DNA of 41,834 bases from Acidithiobacillus montserratensis (GCF_018853465.1 NZ_JABBOU010000010.1:1-41834); one strand, 5' to 3'. Counted from the first letter of the stretch, positions 1 to 9,833 are shown. The notes: generated by a model from the sequence alone, not told the origin. A program made the numbers and translations.

Positions 1-41
1 GGTTTCCCGCCGTATGTTTGTTGCCGTGTTAGCCGTTGGCT

Positions 42-1346
42 TCAGTCACCCGTCACCGGACGCCGCTCACCATCACCATAGAAGGCGTAGGCTTCTTCAC
101 CGTGAATGGCATCATCACCAATCATCAGTTCTTCTTCAGACATGCGCAGCGGTACAACCAGGCTGATCAGTTTCAACAGAATATAGGTGACTACAATATT
201 CAGGCCGATAATGAAGGCAGCGCCAATAATCTGCAGCCAGACCTGATGCCAGTTACCGTCGATGGCACCCCCGGGGGTGCTCAATCCGAAAGCCGCACAG
301 CCTTCCTTGGTGGCGAGCAAACCGGTCATGATGCCACCGAGCACTCCGGCTACGGCGTGGGTATGGAAAACGCCGAGAGTGTCATCTACCTTGCGGAACA
401 GGGCGGTTTTACCCAGCATGTTCATGCTGATCCAGGGGATAATGCCGGAAGCAATACCAATGGCAATAGCGCCCCAACCATCCACCACACCCGCCGCCGG
501 GGTGATGGCCACCAAGCCGGTAATCATGCCCTGTACCGCACCAATCACCGCCGGTTTCTTGAAGTAGAAAATATCCATGATGGTCCAGACAATAACGCTG
601 ACGGCCGTGGCAATGTTGGTATTCAGTACCGCCGCACCGGCATCGCGGCTGGCAGCATAGGGATCGCCGCCGTTGAAGCCGTTCCAGCCGAGCCAGAGGA
701 TACCGGCACCGACCAGCATCAGCAGCACGTTGTTGGGCTGGAAGTTTTCCCGATCCCGGGCAAGACGAGGACCAATCACGGCAGCCCCGACAAAGCCAGC
801 AATACCCGCCGACAGATGGATGACGTAACCACCGGAATAATCGATGACCCCGAGGGTGGAAAGAAAGCCGCCGCCCCAGAGGCTGAAGGCTCCGACCGTA
901 TAGGAGAAGGTCAGCCATAACGGTACAAATATCATCCAGGCCTTGAAACTCATGCGTCCCAGAAAAGCGCCGGCCATAATCACCAGAGTGATGGCGGCAA
1001 ACACAAACTGAAAGTACACCATGGTCGACATGGGAAAGGCGGCCGTCGTATTGGAGGTGGGCAACAGCGCCTGGGTGAGTTCATCATTCATGCTGATGAT
1101 AGGATGGGGCAGGCCGACAAAAGGAAACCATTGGTGGCCAAAACCCATGTTATACGCCCAGAGCACCCAGGCGATGAGTACCGCAGCAAAAGCATAAAAG
1201 GCCATAAAAGCAGAATTGACGGCCCACTTCTTTTTGACAATGCCCGCGTAAAGTACCACGAGCCCCGGAACACTTTGCATTCCGACGATGGTTGCGGCGG
1301 TGAGCTGCCACGCGTTATCGCCGGTATTCAGCCAGGCTACTGACAT
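42..1346 (-). CDS. amtB: Ammonium transporter, Amt family (second of the glnK-amt pair)
   Basis: Inner-membrane channel for ammonium/ammonia, 434 residues with about eleven hydrophobic segments, the normal size for Amt proteins. The pore histidine region reads [17 protein letters not shown]. The second pore histidine lies in [14 protein letters not shown], an HTH form where classical AmtB has VHG, so this belongs to a different Amt subgroup from the paralogue at 6177-7517. It starts without an evident cleaved signal peptide ([13 protein letters not shown]). A GGGGGAA stretch lies upstream of the ATG on the minus strand. It lies 54 bases after glnK, so the two are almost certainly co-transcribed; PII proteins bind and block Amt channels when nitrogen is sufficient. 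No separate promoter is visible; the nearest is the sigma-54 promoter of the porin upstream. Confidence 0.95.
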   Translation of the reverse strand: MSVAWLNTGDNAWQLTAATIVGMQSVPGLVVLYAGIVKKKWAVNSAFMAFYAFAAVLIAWVLWAYNMGFGHQWFPFVGLPHPIISMNDELTQALLPTSNTTAAFPMSTMVYFQFVFAAITLVIMAGAFLGRMSFKAWMIFVPLWLTFSYTVGAFSLWGGGFLSTLGVIDYSGGYVIHLSAGIAGFVGAAVIGPRLARDRENFQPNNVLLMLVGAGILWLGWNGFNGGDPYAASRDAGAAVLNTNIATAVSVIVWTIMDIFYFKKPAVIGAVQGMITGLVAITPAAGVVDGWGAIAIGIASGIIPWISMNMLGKTALFRKVDDTLGVFHTHAVAGVLGGIMTGLLATKEGCAAFGLSTPGGAIDGNWHQVWLQIIGAAFIIGLNIVVTYILLKLISLVVPLRMSEEELMIGDDAIHGEEAYAFYGDGERRPVTGD

Positions 1347-1400
1347 GAGGTAATTCCCCCTTTTAACAATATAAGAGCGGTTGTAAAACGAACTGAAAAT

Positions 1401-1793
<393 letters not shown>

Positions 1794-2966
1794 TTAGAAC
1801 ATAAAACCTGTCTCGACCATGCCGCGTACCTGGCTTTTGGCCAGCCCGTCTGGACCTGCGAAACCGGTACCGCTGGCCATACTGGCCTTGACATAAGACA
1901 GCTCAGCCCGGGCAAAAAAGCCACCGTCCTGATAGGTGGGGGTGGCGGTCAGTGACCAGGCATGGGATCCCGCCCCGAAGCCGGTCAGGTTGGCCGAGCC
2001 ATCCGTAGCCGTACCCGAGTTGCTGATATATTCCACCCGGCCCGCCAGGGAAATTTTGTCCGTCAGGCTATAGTTGGCGAGAATGGCGCCGCCCAGGGTG
2101 CTGGTGGTTTTGGTTCCGGCGCCCAGGGACTGGATGGCGCTGCCGGGGACGCTGGTGTACTGCATATAGGGAGTGATGACCAGGTTGCCACCACTGTAGG
2201 TGTAACCTGCATCCACAATAGCCTCATTGTTTTGTAAGGGTGTGGTGGCAATGCTGGTGTAGGCATAATCTGTATGCCCCAGATTGCCGCCACCCTGGAC
2301 GAAGAGGGTGTTGTGTTTGTCCAATGCCCAGGTGACCATGCCGCTCATCCAGTTGAAACGATTTGAGTAGAAGCCATCATTCCAGGAGATGGCTGCCGTA
2401 ATTGGGCCGTCGCTGTAATTGACTTGAATCCCTTTGTTGACGGCATTTTCCTGACCCCAGAGCAGGCCGCGGGCAATATTCCAGTTCTGGTAGCTGAAGG
2501 TGTATTCCGCACCGATGAGGGTGAAGAGCTTGCCAATCTGGATGTTAAAGTGATCAGAAGGGGCAATTTCTATATAACCGGTGGGTAATGCGCCAAAAGT
2601 GTTCTGGGTGAAGGTAGCAGTGGACGCATAATTACTCCCCAGGGTCATGACATTGTACGCGCCCGCCTGGACTGCAAACTGGATGAGGCCGGAATTTTTG
2701 GAAATCATCACCATGCCGTTGCTGATGTCGACGGCGGCGGATTTGCTGCCCTGAAAACTGGAGGCCGGAAATTTGTTGCTCTGCCACACCCCATAGCCGC
2801 TGGCTATGCCCTGAACATTGAGGGTTCCCAGGGGGCCGGCTTCAAAGGTCAGGGGGCTGGGCAGAGCCAGGGGATCTGCTTTAGCGTTGTCTACGACCAG
2901 CGGCGAAACCGCCAGCATCGCCAGGACCACGGGTTTAAATCGACTGCTTGATTTTGCTGTTCTCAT
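1794..2966 (-). CDS. Outer-membrane beta-barrel porin (BBP2/OmpL-like)
   Basis: Predicted outer-membrane porin, 390 residues. A signal peptide is visible: basic MRTAKSSSRFK, a hydrophobic core, then a DNAKA-type cleavage site near residue 30. The mature part is rich in alternating amphipathic strands with many Gly, Asn, Tyr and Trp, and ends in Phe (ETGFMF), the usual C-terminal signal for outer-membrane insertion. It resembles the putative beta-barrel porin-2 family; substrate unknown. A sigma-54 promoter and two NtrC-type sites lie upstream and glnK-amt follow, so a role in nitrogen-compound uptake under starvation is a reasonable inference. Confidence 0.8.
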   Translation of the reverse strand: MRTAKSSSRFKPVVLAMLAVSPLVVDNAKADPLALPSPLTFEAGPLGTLNVQGIASGYGVWQSNKFPASSFQGSKSAAVDISNGMVMISKNSGLIQFAVQAGAYNVMTLGSNYASTATFTQNTFGALPTGYIEIAPSDHFNIQIGKLFTLIGAEYTFSYQNWNIARGLLWGQENAVNKGIQVNYSDGPITAAISWNDGFYSNRFNWMSGMVTWALDKHNTLFVQGGGNLGHTDYAYTSIATTPLQNNEAIVDAGYTYSGGNLVITPYMQYTSVPGSAIQSLGAGTKTTSTLGGAILANYSLTDKISLAGRVEYISNSGTATDGSANLTGFGAGSHAWSLTATPTYQDGGFFARAELSYVKASMASGTGFAGPDGLAKSQVRGMVETGFMF

Positions 2967-3008
2967 TGCTGTAACGCTCCCTGTCAGTGTAGTTGCAGAA
3001 AGCGTTTA

Positions 3009-3023
3009 GCAAATTCAATGCCA
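3009..3023 (-). promoter_or_regulatory. Sigma-54 promoter of the porin-glnK-amt unit
   Basis: On the minus strand it reads TGGCATTGAATTTGC, matching TGGCAY-N5-TTGC with correct GG-GC spacing and a T after it. The expected start is near 2997, some 30 bases before the porin ATG. A sequence weakly like an IHF site (AATCGTTGTATTA, 3031-3043) lies between it and the NtrC-type sites. Confidence 0.8.
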
Positions 3024-3085
3024 CTTAAAAAATCGTTGTATTACAGGCTGTTTATTAAATTTGACGGGGAGGTGACAGGCGTTAT

Positions 3086-3120
3086 GCACTAAAAAAGTGC
3101 GGCATGCATTATGATGGTGC
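3086..3120. promoter_or_regulatory. Two tandem NtrC-type enhancer sites (porin)
   Basis: GCAC-TAAAAAA-GTGC (3086-3100) and GCAT-TATGATG-GTGC (3106-3120) are 20 bases apart centre to centre, about two helical turns. They match the known NtrC dyad (GCAC-N7-GTGC). They begin about 63 bases upstream of the sigma-54 box, a typical enhancer position. Confidence 0.8.
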
Positions 3121-3135
3121 GTGCATCGCCGTTGC

Positions 3136-4620
3136 TCAGTCTGCCGACAGCGGTTGCGGAGCCGTTAAAGTCTGATCTTCAATATCCAGATGCACGTCAT
3201 ATCCCCAGAGATGATGTAAAAACCCCAGGGTTTTTTGGGCTTCTTCCAGGTCCAGTGGCTGTTGGTCCATCTGTTTCAGCCGTAAGTGCCGGTCTCCCCA
3301 GCGATCTACAGAAACCACCTGAATATCCGGAGGGCGGCTGCTGTCGGCGATTTGCCGGGCGAGGGCCTCGCGCAGGTGTTGATAGCCCGCATCATCATGG
3401 ATGGCGCTGACCTTGTAGCTGGCTTCATCCACCTCGTTGCGCAGGGAAAACAGGTGCAAGTCGCGCATCACTTTGGGAGAAAGATATTGCAACACGAAGC
3501 TTTCGTCGCGAAATTCGCGCATGGCAAAATGAATCTGCTTGAGCCAGTCCGGATCGCCGGCAAAGGAGAACCAGCGCCGGTCTTCTTCCGTAGGGGCCAC
3601 ACAAATCCGCTTGATATCCTGAAAAATGGCAAAGCCCAGCGCATAGGGGTTGATGCCACTATACCGGCGGTCATCAAAGTCAGGTTGCATGACCACGGCG
3701 GTATGGCTGGCATAGAACTCCAGCAGAGTGCCATCCGTCAATAATCCTTTGCCATGCAGACTGTGCATGATGTGGTAATGCACAAAACAGGCAAAACCCT
3801 CATTCATGATTTTGGTCTGACCCTGGGGATACAGATACTGGGTGATTTTGCGCACAATGCGCAGAATTTCCCGTTTCCACCCCTCCAGATGCGGTGCGTT
3901 TTTCTCAATGAAATAGAGTAGGTTTTCTTGTGGTTCGGAGGGGAAAATGTCTGTTTGCTGGGTCTTTTGGCCCAATACGGGTGGCAGGGTTCGCCAGATT
4001 TCCAGGACCTGCTGTTCCAGGTAGCGCTCCCGTTCCTGCCAGCGCTGTTCTTCTTCCCGCGCCGAAAGCTGGCGGGGGCGGCGGGCCCGATCGATACCAT
4101 TGCGACTGATGGCATGGGCGGCATCCAGCACGTCGGTCACTGCATCCATCCCGAAGCGTTCTTCACATTGGGCAATATAACGCTGGGCAAAAGCCAGGTA
4201 GTCAATGATGCCTTCGGCATCGGTCCACTGCCGGAAAAACGCATTGTTTTTGAAAAAAGCATTATGGCCAAAAGCGGCATGGGCGATGACCAGGGTCTGC
4301 ATGGTCATGGTGTTTTCTTCCATGAGATAACTGATGCAGGGATCGCTGTTGATCACCAGTTCATAAGCCAGGCCCATTTCGCCGCGTCGGTACTGGCCGG
4401 ATTCGATGGCCCGCTGTTTGCCAAATGACCAGTGCGCGTAATACACCGGCAGACCAATGGAAGCGTAGGCATCGAGCATCTGTTCGGCGCTGATGACCTC
4501 CAACTGGTTGGGGTAGGTGTCGAGGTGTAGTTCTTCCTCGGCAATGGCTGCGATAGCCCGGGTGACTGCGTCCAGCCGGGGAAAGGTCCAATCGTTGTCG
4601 GTAAACAGGTAGTCAGCCAT
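3136..4620 (-). CDS. SpoVR family protein (YcgB-like)
   Basis: SpoVR/YcgB family, 494 residues from the ATG at 4620 (E. coli YcgB is about 510). Function is not biochemically defined; the family is almost always encoded with PrkA and YeaH. The start MADYLFTDNDWTFPRL is preferred because GTGAGGAG lies at ribosome-site distance, and it gives an 8-base overlap with the end of yeaH, implying coupling. Recognisable family stretches are ASIGLPVYYAHWSFGK near the N-terminus, NEGFACFVHYHIMHSL in the middle and NPYALGFAIFQDIKR later. No membrane segment is seen. Its 3' end abuts the porin control region. Confidence 0.93.
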   Translation of the reverse strand: MADYLFTDNDWTFPRLDAVTRAIAAIAEEELHLDTYPNQLEVISAEQMLDAYASIGLPVYYAHWSFGKQRAIESGQYRRGEMGLAYELVINSDPCISYLMEENTMTMQTLVIAHAAFGHNAFFKNNAFFRQWTDAEGIIDYLAFAQRYIAQCEERFGMDAVTDVLDAAHAISRNGIDRARRPRQLSAREEEQRWQERERYLEQQVLEIWRTLPPVLGQKTQQTDIFPSEPQENLLYFIEKNAPHLEGWKREILRIVRKITQYLYPQGQTKIMNEGFACFVHYHIMHSLHGKGLLTDGTLLEFYASHTAVVMQPDFDDRRYSGINPYALGFAIFQDIKRICVAPTEEDRRWFSFAGDPDWLKQIHFAMREFRDESFVLQYLSPKVMRDLHLFSLRNEVDEASYKVSAIHDDAGYQHLREALARQIADSSRPPDIQVVSVDRWGDRHLRLKQMDQQPLDLEEAQKTLGFLHHLWGYDVHLDIEDQTLTAPQPLSAD

Positions 4621-5917
4621 GTTGGGGGAGCTCCTCACGGGAAAACAGAGCGCGGAAGAGGGGATAAATATCTTCCCGGGCGCTGGCTCGGGCGGTAATC
4701 AGCTCGGGATGGTTTTCGGCAATACCTTCATACAACTGCAGAAGGTCACTTTCACTCTCACGATTGACTTCCAGATAAAAAAGATTGCGCAGACGGGGTA
4801 ATAGTTGATTGAGATGATCGGCTACCACCGCATTGTCGGCAAAATAATTATCACCATCAGAAACCTGGGCCACATACACATTCCAGCGCTCCGCCGGAAA
4901 GCGTTGGTTGATGATGTTTTCGGTCAGTTCGATGGCCGGGGAAACCAGGGTGCCACCGCCTTCCCGGGCCCCGAAAAAGGCCTGTTCCGTACACTCGGTG
5001 GCGGTGCTGTGATGTTTGATGAAGACAATGTTTACGGCCTGGTAATGGCGGTGCAGAAAAAGATAGAGCAGCAGAAAAAAGCGTTTGGCTAGATCTTTTT
5101 CCTTTTCTCCCATGCTGCCCGAAACATCCATGACACAGAACATGACCGCATTGGTGATGGGGTGGGGCTGTTGGTCAATATGGGCAAAGCGCAGGTCGGC
5201 TTCGTCAATAAAGGGTATCGCCTTGATTTTACGGGTGAGTACGGCGATCTGCTCGTCCAGGTCGCGCAGCCGTTCTTGTTCCAGGGAAACATCCTGCTTG
5301 CGGGCCATGCGCGCGCTGATCTCCTGCTGTAATATGCTGCGGGCTTCTTCCAGTTCCTGGAGCTCGCGGCGCTTGCCGGCACGCAGGGCCAGGCGCCGCG
5401 CCCGGGCGGCGCGCATGGTCCGGCCAACGTGCATCCGCGAAGGACTGCCGTCCTTGATGAATCCGGCCCGCCGCCATTGCTCCGCCTGAACATCGCCCTG
5501 GGAGGTTTTGCGTAAATTGGGCAAGGCCAGACCATCAAAAAGCAGATCGAGAAACTCGTCAGCGGAGAGGACGATGGCGACTTCGTCTTCGCCGAGGCCA
5601 TCGGGTGAGCCTTCGCGCCCCTGCCCTGAAGCACCCCCCTCGGGTTTAGAAATTTCGTCACCACGCTGGTATTCCTTGTTGCCCGGCAAGACCCTTTCCC
5701 AGGAGGCATCGCTGAGATCCCGGCGGAAACTGGGTTCGTGCAGGTCGCGGGTGGGTATGGAAATGGGTTGATCGGCATTGGCCAGATCTTCAATGGAACC
5801 GGAGCGGGCCATTTTTTCCACGGCCTTTTTCAGGCGGGCACGGACCCGTCTTTGCAGGCGCTCCTGATTGCTGGTAGAGCGAGTGCCAGAACTGCGCCGG
5901 TCGATAATCGTACTCAT
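4613..5917 (-). CDS. yeaH: YeaH/YhbH family protein (DUF444), PrkA partner
   Basis: Cytoplasmic DUF444 protein, 434 residues (E. coli YeaH about 427). The ATG at 5917 is chosen because AAGGAGT sits just upstream and MSTIIDRRSSGTR is the family-like start. A basic, glutamine-rich coiled part covers roughly residues 165-235. A von Willebrand A-like domain follows with a MIDAS motif DVSGS at about 264-268 (FCVMDVSGSMGEKEKDLAKRF). In E. coli, YeaH works with the kinase YeaG and both are induced by nitrogen starvation. Here prkA and yeaH are separated by an ammonium transporter. It overlaps spoVR by 8 bases. Confidence 0.94.
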   Translation of the reverse strand: MSTIIDRRSSGTRSTSNQERLQRRVRARLKKAVEKMARSGSIEDLANADQPISIPTRDLHEPSFRRDLSDASWERVLPGNKEYQRGDEISKPEGGASGQGREGSPDGLGEDEVAIVLSADEFLDLLFDGLALPNLRKTSQGDVQAEQWRRAGFIKDGSPSRMHVGRTMRAARARRLALRAGKRRELQELEEARSILQQEISARMARKQDVSLEQERLRDLDEQIAVLTRKIKAIPFIDEADLRFAHIDQQPHPITNAVMFCVMDVSGSMGEKEKDLAKRFFLLLYLFLHRHYQAVNIVFIKHHSTATECTEQAFFGAREGGGTLVSPAIELTENIINQRFPAERWNVYVAQVSDGDNYFADNAVVADHLNQLLPRLRNLFYLEVNRESESDLLQLYEGIAENHPELITARASAREDIYPLFRALFSREELPQHG

Positions 5918-6130
5918 GGCAGACTCCTTGGGGAAACCCCCAATTTTTTCATCCTTCTCGCTGATGACGCAAAAACCGGGAGAAAGGTTGCGGGGCAGCA
6001 CCGCTACGGGTTGAGCAGAACAGGCTCCGAATATGTTCCCAGTCTACGCGGGTAATGCGTTCTGGAAAACAGGTGCAGCCCAGAAGCTGCTGCGTATATG
6101 CAAAGCGTGTTCTGGTCAGCCTTGACGACC

Positions 6131-6163
6131 CCTGTGGCAGGCCCGGCAACGGCCCGCCACAGG
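6131..6163 (-). other. Large stem-loop between amt and yeaH
   Basis: CCTGTGGC/GCCACAGG plus an inner GGCC/GGCC stem forms about 12 base pairs just after the amt stop codon. No T-run follows on the minus strand. It may protect the amt mRNA or reduce read-through into yeaH-spoVR, for which I find no convincing promoter of its own. Confidence 0.5.
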
Positions 6164-6176
6164 TTCTGATGAACAG

Positions 6177-7517
6177 TTATTCGTAAACCTGCTCGCCATG
6201 CTGGGTAATATCCAGCCCTTCCCTTTCCTGCTCTTCTTTCACCCGCAAGCCGAGGGTCCAGTCGATGGCTTTCAGGATAATGAAGCTGACGATGGCATCA
6301 TAAACAATGGTCACGCCCACGCCGGTAGCCTGAATCAGCAACTGTCCGGTATTGCCTTCCAGCACCCCCGCCGTACCGCCAATGGCCTTTACCGCAAAAA
6401 CTCCCGTCAGCAGTGCCCCGACAATCCCGCCCATGGCATGTACTCCGAAGGCGTCCAGAGAGTCATCATAGCCCATCCAGTTTTTCAGATAGACAGAGGC
6501 CCAGAAGCAGATGACACCAGCGGCAATGCCGATCCACAGGGCACCCATGGGGCCGACAAAACCCGAAGCCGGGGTAATAGCCACCAGTCCGGCAACGGCT
6601 CCAGAAGTCATCCCCAGAACGGTGGGTTTACCCCGCGCTGCCCATTCCGCAAACATCCAGGCCAGAGCAGCCACGGCCGTCGCAATCTGGGTGACGGCCA
6701 GCGCCATGCCGGCCCGATCACTGGCGGCCACCGCCGATCCAGCATTGAAGCCGAACCAGCCGACCCACAGTAATGAAGCGCCGATGAGGGTGTACATCAG
6801 ATTGTTGGGGTGCATGGCATCGTGTTTGTAGCCTACCCGCTTGCCCATGACCAAAGCCGCCACCAGGCCCGCTACCCCGGCGTTGATGTGGACTACAGTG
6901 CCACCGGCATAGTCCAGTACGCCATCAGCACCCAGCCAGCCGCCCGGTCCCCAGACCATGTGGGCAATGGGCGCATAGACCAACAAGGACCACAGCCCGG
7001 AAAACCAGAGCAGGGCGGAAAATTTCATGCGCTCGGCGAAAGCCCCGACAATCAGTGCCGGGGTGATGATCGCAAAAGTCATCTGGAAGGTCATATAGAC
7101 GGATTCGGGAATGGTTGGCGCGAGGCTGCTGACCGAATCCAGCCCCAGGCCATTGAGAAATAAACGCTCCAGACCGCCCATGAAGGCGTTGCCCGTGGTA
7201 AAAGACAAGCTGTAGCCCACAATCATCCACAACACGGAAATCAGCGCGGTCACCGCAAAACTCTGGGCGGCGGTGGCCAGAACATTTTTCTTGCGCACCA
7301 TCCCTGCATAAAACAGCGCCAGGCCGGGCACGGTCATCAGCAGTACCAGGGCGGTGGATGTCAGCATCCAGGCGGTATCGCCACTATTGAAACTCGGGGT
7401 GCTGGTACCTGCTTCGGCCAATGGGATACCCATGAGAGAAACGAACACTCCCAAACCTAATGCCCCCATCCCTAAAAAACTGTCAAATCGGTATTGCCTT
7501 GCTCCCTTCTTCATCAC
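6177..7517 (-). CDS. amt: Ammonium transporter, AmtB type with signal peptide
   Basis: Classical AmtB-type ammonium channel, 446 residues. A cleavable signal peptide is visible (MMKKGARQYRF, hydrophobic stretch, then GIPLAEAG), as in enterobacterial AmtB. Pore histidines lie in GGTVVHINAGVAGLVAAL and DAFGVHAMGGIVGALL. It differs clearly from the 42-1346 paralogue. It lies between prkA and yeaH, splitting the usual prkA-yeaH pair, and has its own upstream sigma-54 box and NtrC-type site. AAGGAG precedes the start. No PII gene is adjacent, although GlnK from 1401-1739 could bind it. Confidence 0.96.
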   Translation of the reverse strand: MMKKGARQYRFDSFLGMGALGLGVFVSLMGIPLAEAGTSTPSFNSGDTAWMLTSTALVLLMTVPGLALFYAGMVRKKNVLATAAQSFAVTALISVLWMIVGYSLSFTTGNAFMGGLERLFLNGLGLDSVSSLAPTIPESVYMTFQMTFAIITPALIVGAFAERMKFSALLWFSGLWSLLVYAPIAHMVWGPGGWLGADGVLDYAGGTVVHINAGVAGLVAALVMGKRVGYKHDAMHPNNLMYTLIGASLLWVGWFGFNAGSAVAASDRAGMALAVTQIATAVAALAWMFAEWAARGKPTVLGMTSGAVAGLVAITPASGFVGPMGALWIGIAAGVICFWASVYLKNWMGYDDSLDAFGVHAMGGIVGALLTGVFAVKAIGGTAGVLEGNTGQLLIQATGVGVTIVYDAIVSFIILKAIDWTLGLRVKEEQEREGLDITQHGEQVYE

Positions 7518-7581
7518 TGTCGCTCCTTGTTTCCATCGTTATGGGACTGAATGCCCCGTGCATAATTTGCAGGCTAGCCTA

Positions 7582-7596
7582 GCAAAAACCGTGCAA
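7582..7596 (-). promoter_or_regulatory. Sigma-54 promoter of amt (6177-7517)
   Basis: On the minus strand it reads TTGCACGGTTTTTGC. It matches TGGCACG-N4-TTGC except for T in place of the first G of the -24 GG. The expected start is near 7570, about 50 bases before the ATG. Confidence 0.7.
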
Positions 7597-7659
7597 GCAT
7601 CTGGAACCCTGCAGGATGGGGGATTCCAGCCAGTGGCAAAGGCTGGGGTTTTCCGCTAC

Positions 7660-7674
7660 GCACTATTTTGGTGC
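7660..7674. promoter_or_regulatory. NtrC-type site upstream of amt
   Basis: GCAC-TATTTTG-GTGC, extended to CGCAC...GTGCA, is a near-perfect NtrC dyad about 64 bases upstream of the sigma-54 box. A further TGCAC half-site follows at 7685-7689. Confidence 0.8.
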
Positions 7675-7716
7675 ATCAGGTAGAATGCACTGGATGAAAA
7701 AATCGGTCTTGCCTAT

Positions 7717-7739
7717 AAAAATGCCCGCAGATGCGGGCA
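7717..7739 (-). terminator. Intrinsic terminator after prkA
   Basis: GCCCGC/GCGGGC stem with a four-base loop. On the minus strand it is followed by ATTTTTAT. It separates prkA from the amt promoter region. Confidence 0.85.
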
Positions 7740-7783
7740 GTCGTCAAAAAAGCAGGGGTGTGAGGGTATTGTTCAGTGATGGT

Positions 7784-9718
7784 TCAGTGATGTTTGCGAT
7801 AACGCATGTACCAGTCCACCAGCAGGCGCACCTGTTTTTCCGTGTAGCCTTTGCGAGTCATGCGCGCCACAAAATCCTGATGCTTGCGTTCATCATCGGA
7901 GGAGCTTTTTTTGCCGAAGGAAATCACCGGCAGAAGGTCTTCAGTATTGGCGAACATCTTTTTCTCGATGACGGCGCGCAATTTTTCATAACTGGTCCAG
8001 GACGGGCTGATGCCGTCATTGGAGGCCTTCACCCGCAACACAAAATTGACGACTTCATTGCGAAAGTCCTTGGGATTGGCAATGCCTGCCGGTTTTTCAA
8101 TTTTTTCCAGTTCCTCGTTGAGCAGGCTGCGGTCCATCAACTGCCCGGTATCCGGATCCCGGAATTCCGTATCCTGCAACCAGAAATCGGCATATTGAAT
8201 GTAACGATCAAAGAGATTCTGGCCGTAATCCCCATAACTTTCGAGGTAAGCCTTTTGAATTTCCAGACCCAGAAATTCGGCATATCGGGGGGCCAGTTCA
8301 GTTTTCAGGAAGGCCAGATAATGGGATTCGGTTTCTGCCGGGAACTGTTCGGCACGAATCTGGGTTTCGAGCACATGCAACAGATGCACGGGATTGGCTG
8401 CTACTTCATCACTGTCAAAATTGAAGGTGCGGGACATGATTTTGTAGGCAAAACGGGTGGAAATCCCATCCATGCCCTCATCCACACCGGCGGCATCCCG
8501 GTATTCCTGCAGGCTTTTGGCCTTGGGATCCTTGTCTTTCAGGGATTTGCCGTCATAAATTTCCATTTTCGACCAGAGACTGCTGTTACTGGGCTCCTTG
8601 AGGCGACTGAGCACCGAAAAACGCGCCAGCATATCCAGAGTGTCGGGGGCGCAAGGCGCGGCGCTCAGGGCGCTGCTCTCCAGCAGTTTGTGATAAATGC
8701 GGGTTTCTTCGCTGACGCGCAGGCAGTAGGGCACCTTGACGATATAAACGCGATCAAGAAAGGCTTCATTGCGTTTGTTGTTGCGAAATGCCGCCCATTC
8801 CGATTCATTGCTGTGGGCCAGAATGATACCCTGGAAAGGCATGGCACCAAAGCCCTCGGTACCGTTGTAGGTGCCTTCCTGGGTGGCGGTCAGCAGGGGA
8901 TGCAGCATCTTGATGGGCGCCTTGAACATTTCCACAAATTCCAGTACCCCCTGGGTAGCGACATTCAGCCCGCCCGCATAAGAATAAGCATCAGGATCAT
9001 CCTGGGAAAAGTCCTCCAGTTTGCGAATGTCCACCTTGCCCACCAGACTGGAGATGTCCTGATTGTTCTCGTCGCCGGGCTCTACCTTGGTGATGCCGAT
9101 TTGATGCAGTTGTGAGGGCATCAGACGCTGCACCGTGAATTTGCGGATGTCGCCGCCAAATTCACGCAGCCGCTTGGCCGCCCAGGGAGACATGACCCCG
9201 CCTAGGGCGCGGCGGGAAATGCCGTAACGATCTTCCAGTATCGGGCCATCTTCTTCACGATCAAACAGACCGAGGGGTGACTCGTAGAGGGGGGATACTT
9301 TGCCATTGGCCGCCAAACAGTAGATGGGATAGTGCTCCATCAAAGTTTTTAGGCGCTCGGCCAGAGAGGACTTGGCAGCGCCCACCGGGCCTAACAGGTA
9401 GAGGATCTGCTTGCGTTCTTCCAGCCCCTGGGCGGCATGACGGAAGTAGGCCACGAGATTTTCGACCACATCTTCAATGCCATAAAAGTCCTTGAAAGCA
9501 GGGTAGGTGAGCAGTTTCCGGTTCATGAAAATACGCGACAGGCGGGGATCGGCCTGGGTGTCGATCACTTGCGGCTCGCCGATGGCGGTCAGCATGCGTT
9601 CTGCCGCGCTGGCATAGGCCATGGGTTCTTTTGCGCAGAGGTCCAGATAAGCATCCAAAGAAAGGGTGACTTCCTGCTGTTGCAGGAAACGCTCCTGATA
9701 ACGGTCGAATAAAGCCAT
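7784..9718 (-). CDS. prkA: PrkA/YeaG-type serine protein kinase
   Basis: PrkA family kinase with an AAA-like N-terminal ATPase domain and a C-terminal kinase-like domain, 644 residues, the length of E. coli YeaG. The ATG at 9718 is supported by AAGGAGT and the family start MALFDRYQERF. Walker A is LLGPVGAAKSSLAERL (Lys116); the usual PrkA form is GPVGGGKSS, so two glycines are replaced by alanines. The family acts in stationary phase and nitrogen starvation and is partnered by YeaH and SpoVR, both encoded nearby. It has its own sigma-54 box, an upstream NtrC-type site and a downstream terminator, so it forms a separate transcription unit. Confidence 0.95.
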   Translation of the reverse strand: MALFDRYQERFLQQQEVTLSLDAYLDLCAKEPMAYASAAERMLTAIGEPQVIDTQADPRLSRIFMNRKLLTYPAFKDFYGIEDVVENLVAYFRHAAQGLEERKQILYLLGPVGAAKSSLAERLKTLMEHYPIYCLAANGKVSPLYESPLGLFDREEDGPILEDRYGISRRALGGVMSPWAAKRLREFGGDIRKFTVQRLMPSQLHQIGITKVEPGDENNQDISSLVGKVDIRKLEDFSQDDPDAYSYAGGLNVATQGVLEFVEMFKAPIKMLHPLLTATQEGTYNGTEGFGAMPFQGIILAHSNESEWAAFRNNKRNEAFLDRVYIVKVPYCLRVSEETRIYHKLLESSALSAAPCAPDTLDMLARFSVLSRLKEPSNSSLWSKMEIYDGKSLKDKDPKAKSLQEYRDAAGVDEGMDGISTRFAYKIMSRTFNFDSDEVAANPVHLLHVLETQIRAEQFPAETESHYLAFLKTELAPRYAEFLGLEIQKAYLESYGDYGQNLFDRYIQYADFWLQDTEFRDPDTGQLMDRSLLNEELEKIEKPAGIANPKDFRNEVVNFVLRVKASNDGISPSWTSYEKLRAVIEKKMFANTEDLLPVISFGKKSSSDDERKHQDFVARMTRKGYTEKQVRLLVDWYMRYRKHH

Positions 9719-9818
9719 TTGCCACTCCTTGCGGTATTGCCGCGATGGTTTACAGCCAGAACTTTTGACAAGCAGGCAAGATCGGGGTTCACCTGTTGCA
9801 GACACTCAAGTTAAGTAA

Positions 9819-9833
9819 GCATTTCCTGTGCCA
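9819..9833 (-). promoter_or_regulatory. Sigma-54 promoter of prkA
   Basis: Minus strand TGGCACAGGAAATGC: perfect -24 TGGCAC, -12 ATGC with correct spacing, followed by T. The expected start is near 9807, giving a leader of about 90 bases before prkA. Confidence 0.82.

Noticed and set aside
6015..6029. Sigma-54-like box before yeaH (CGGAGCCTGTTCTGC on the minus strand)
   Set aside because: GG and GC spacing fits, but -24 is otherwise poor and there is no NtrC dyad upstream.
7616..9115. Long plus-strand open frame (499 codons) opposite prkA
   Set aside because: Shadow of the prkA codon pattern; no family, no ribosome site; prkA is unambiguous.
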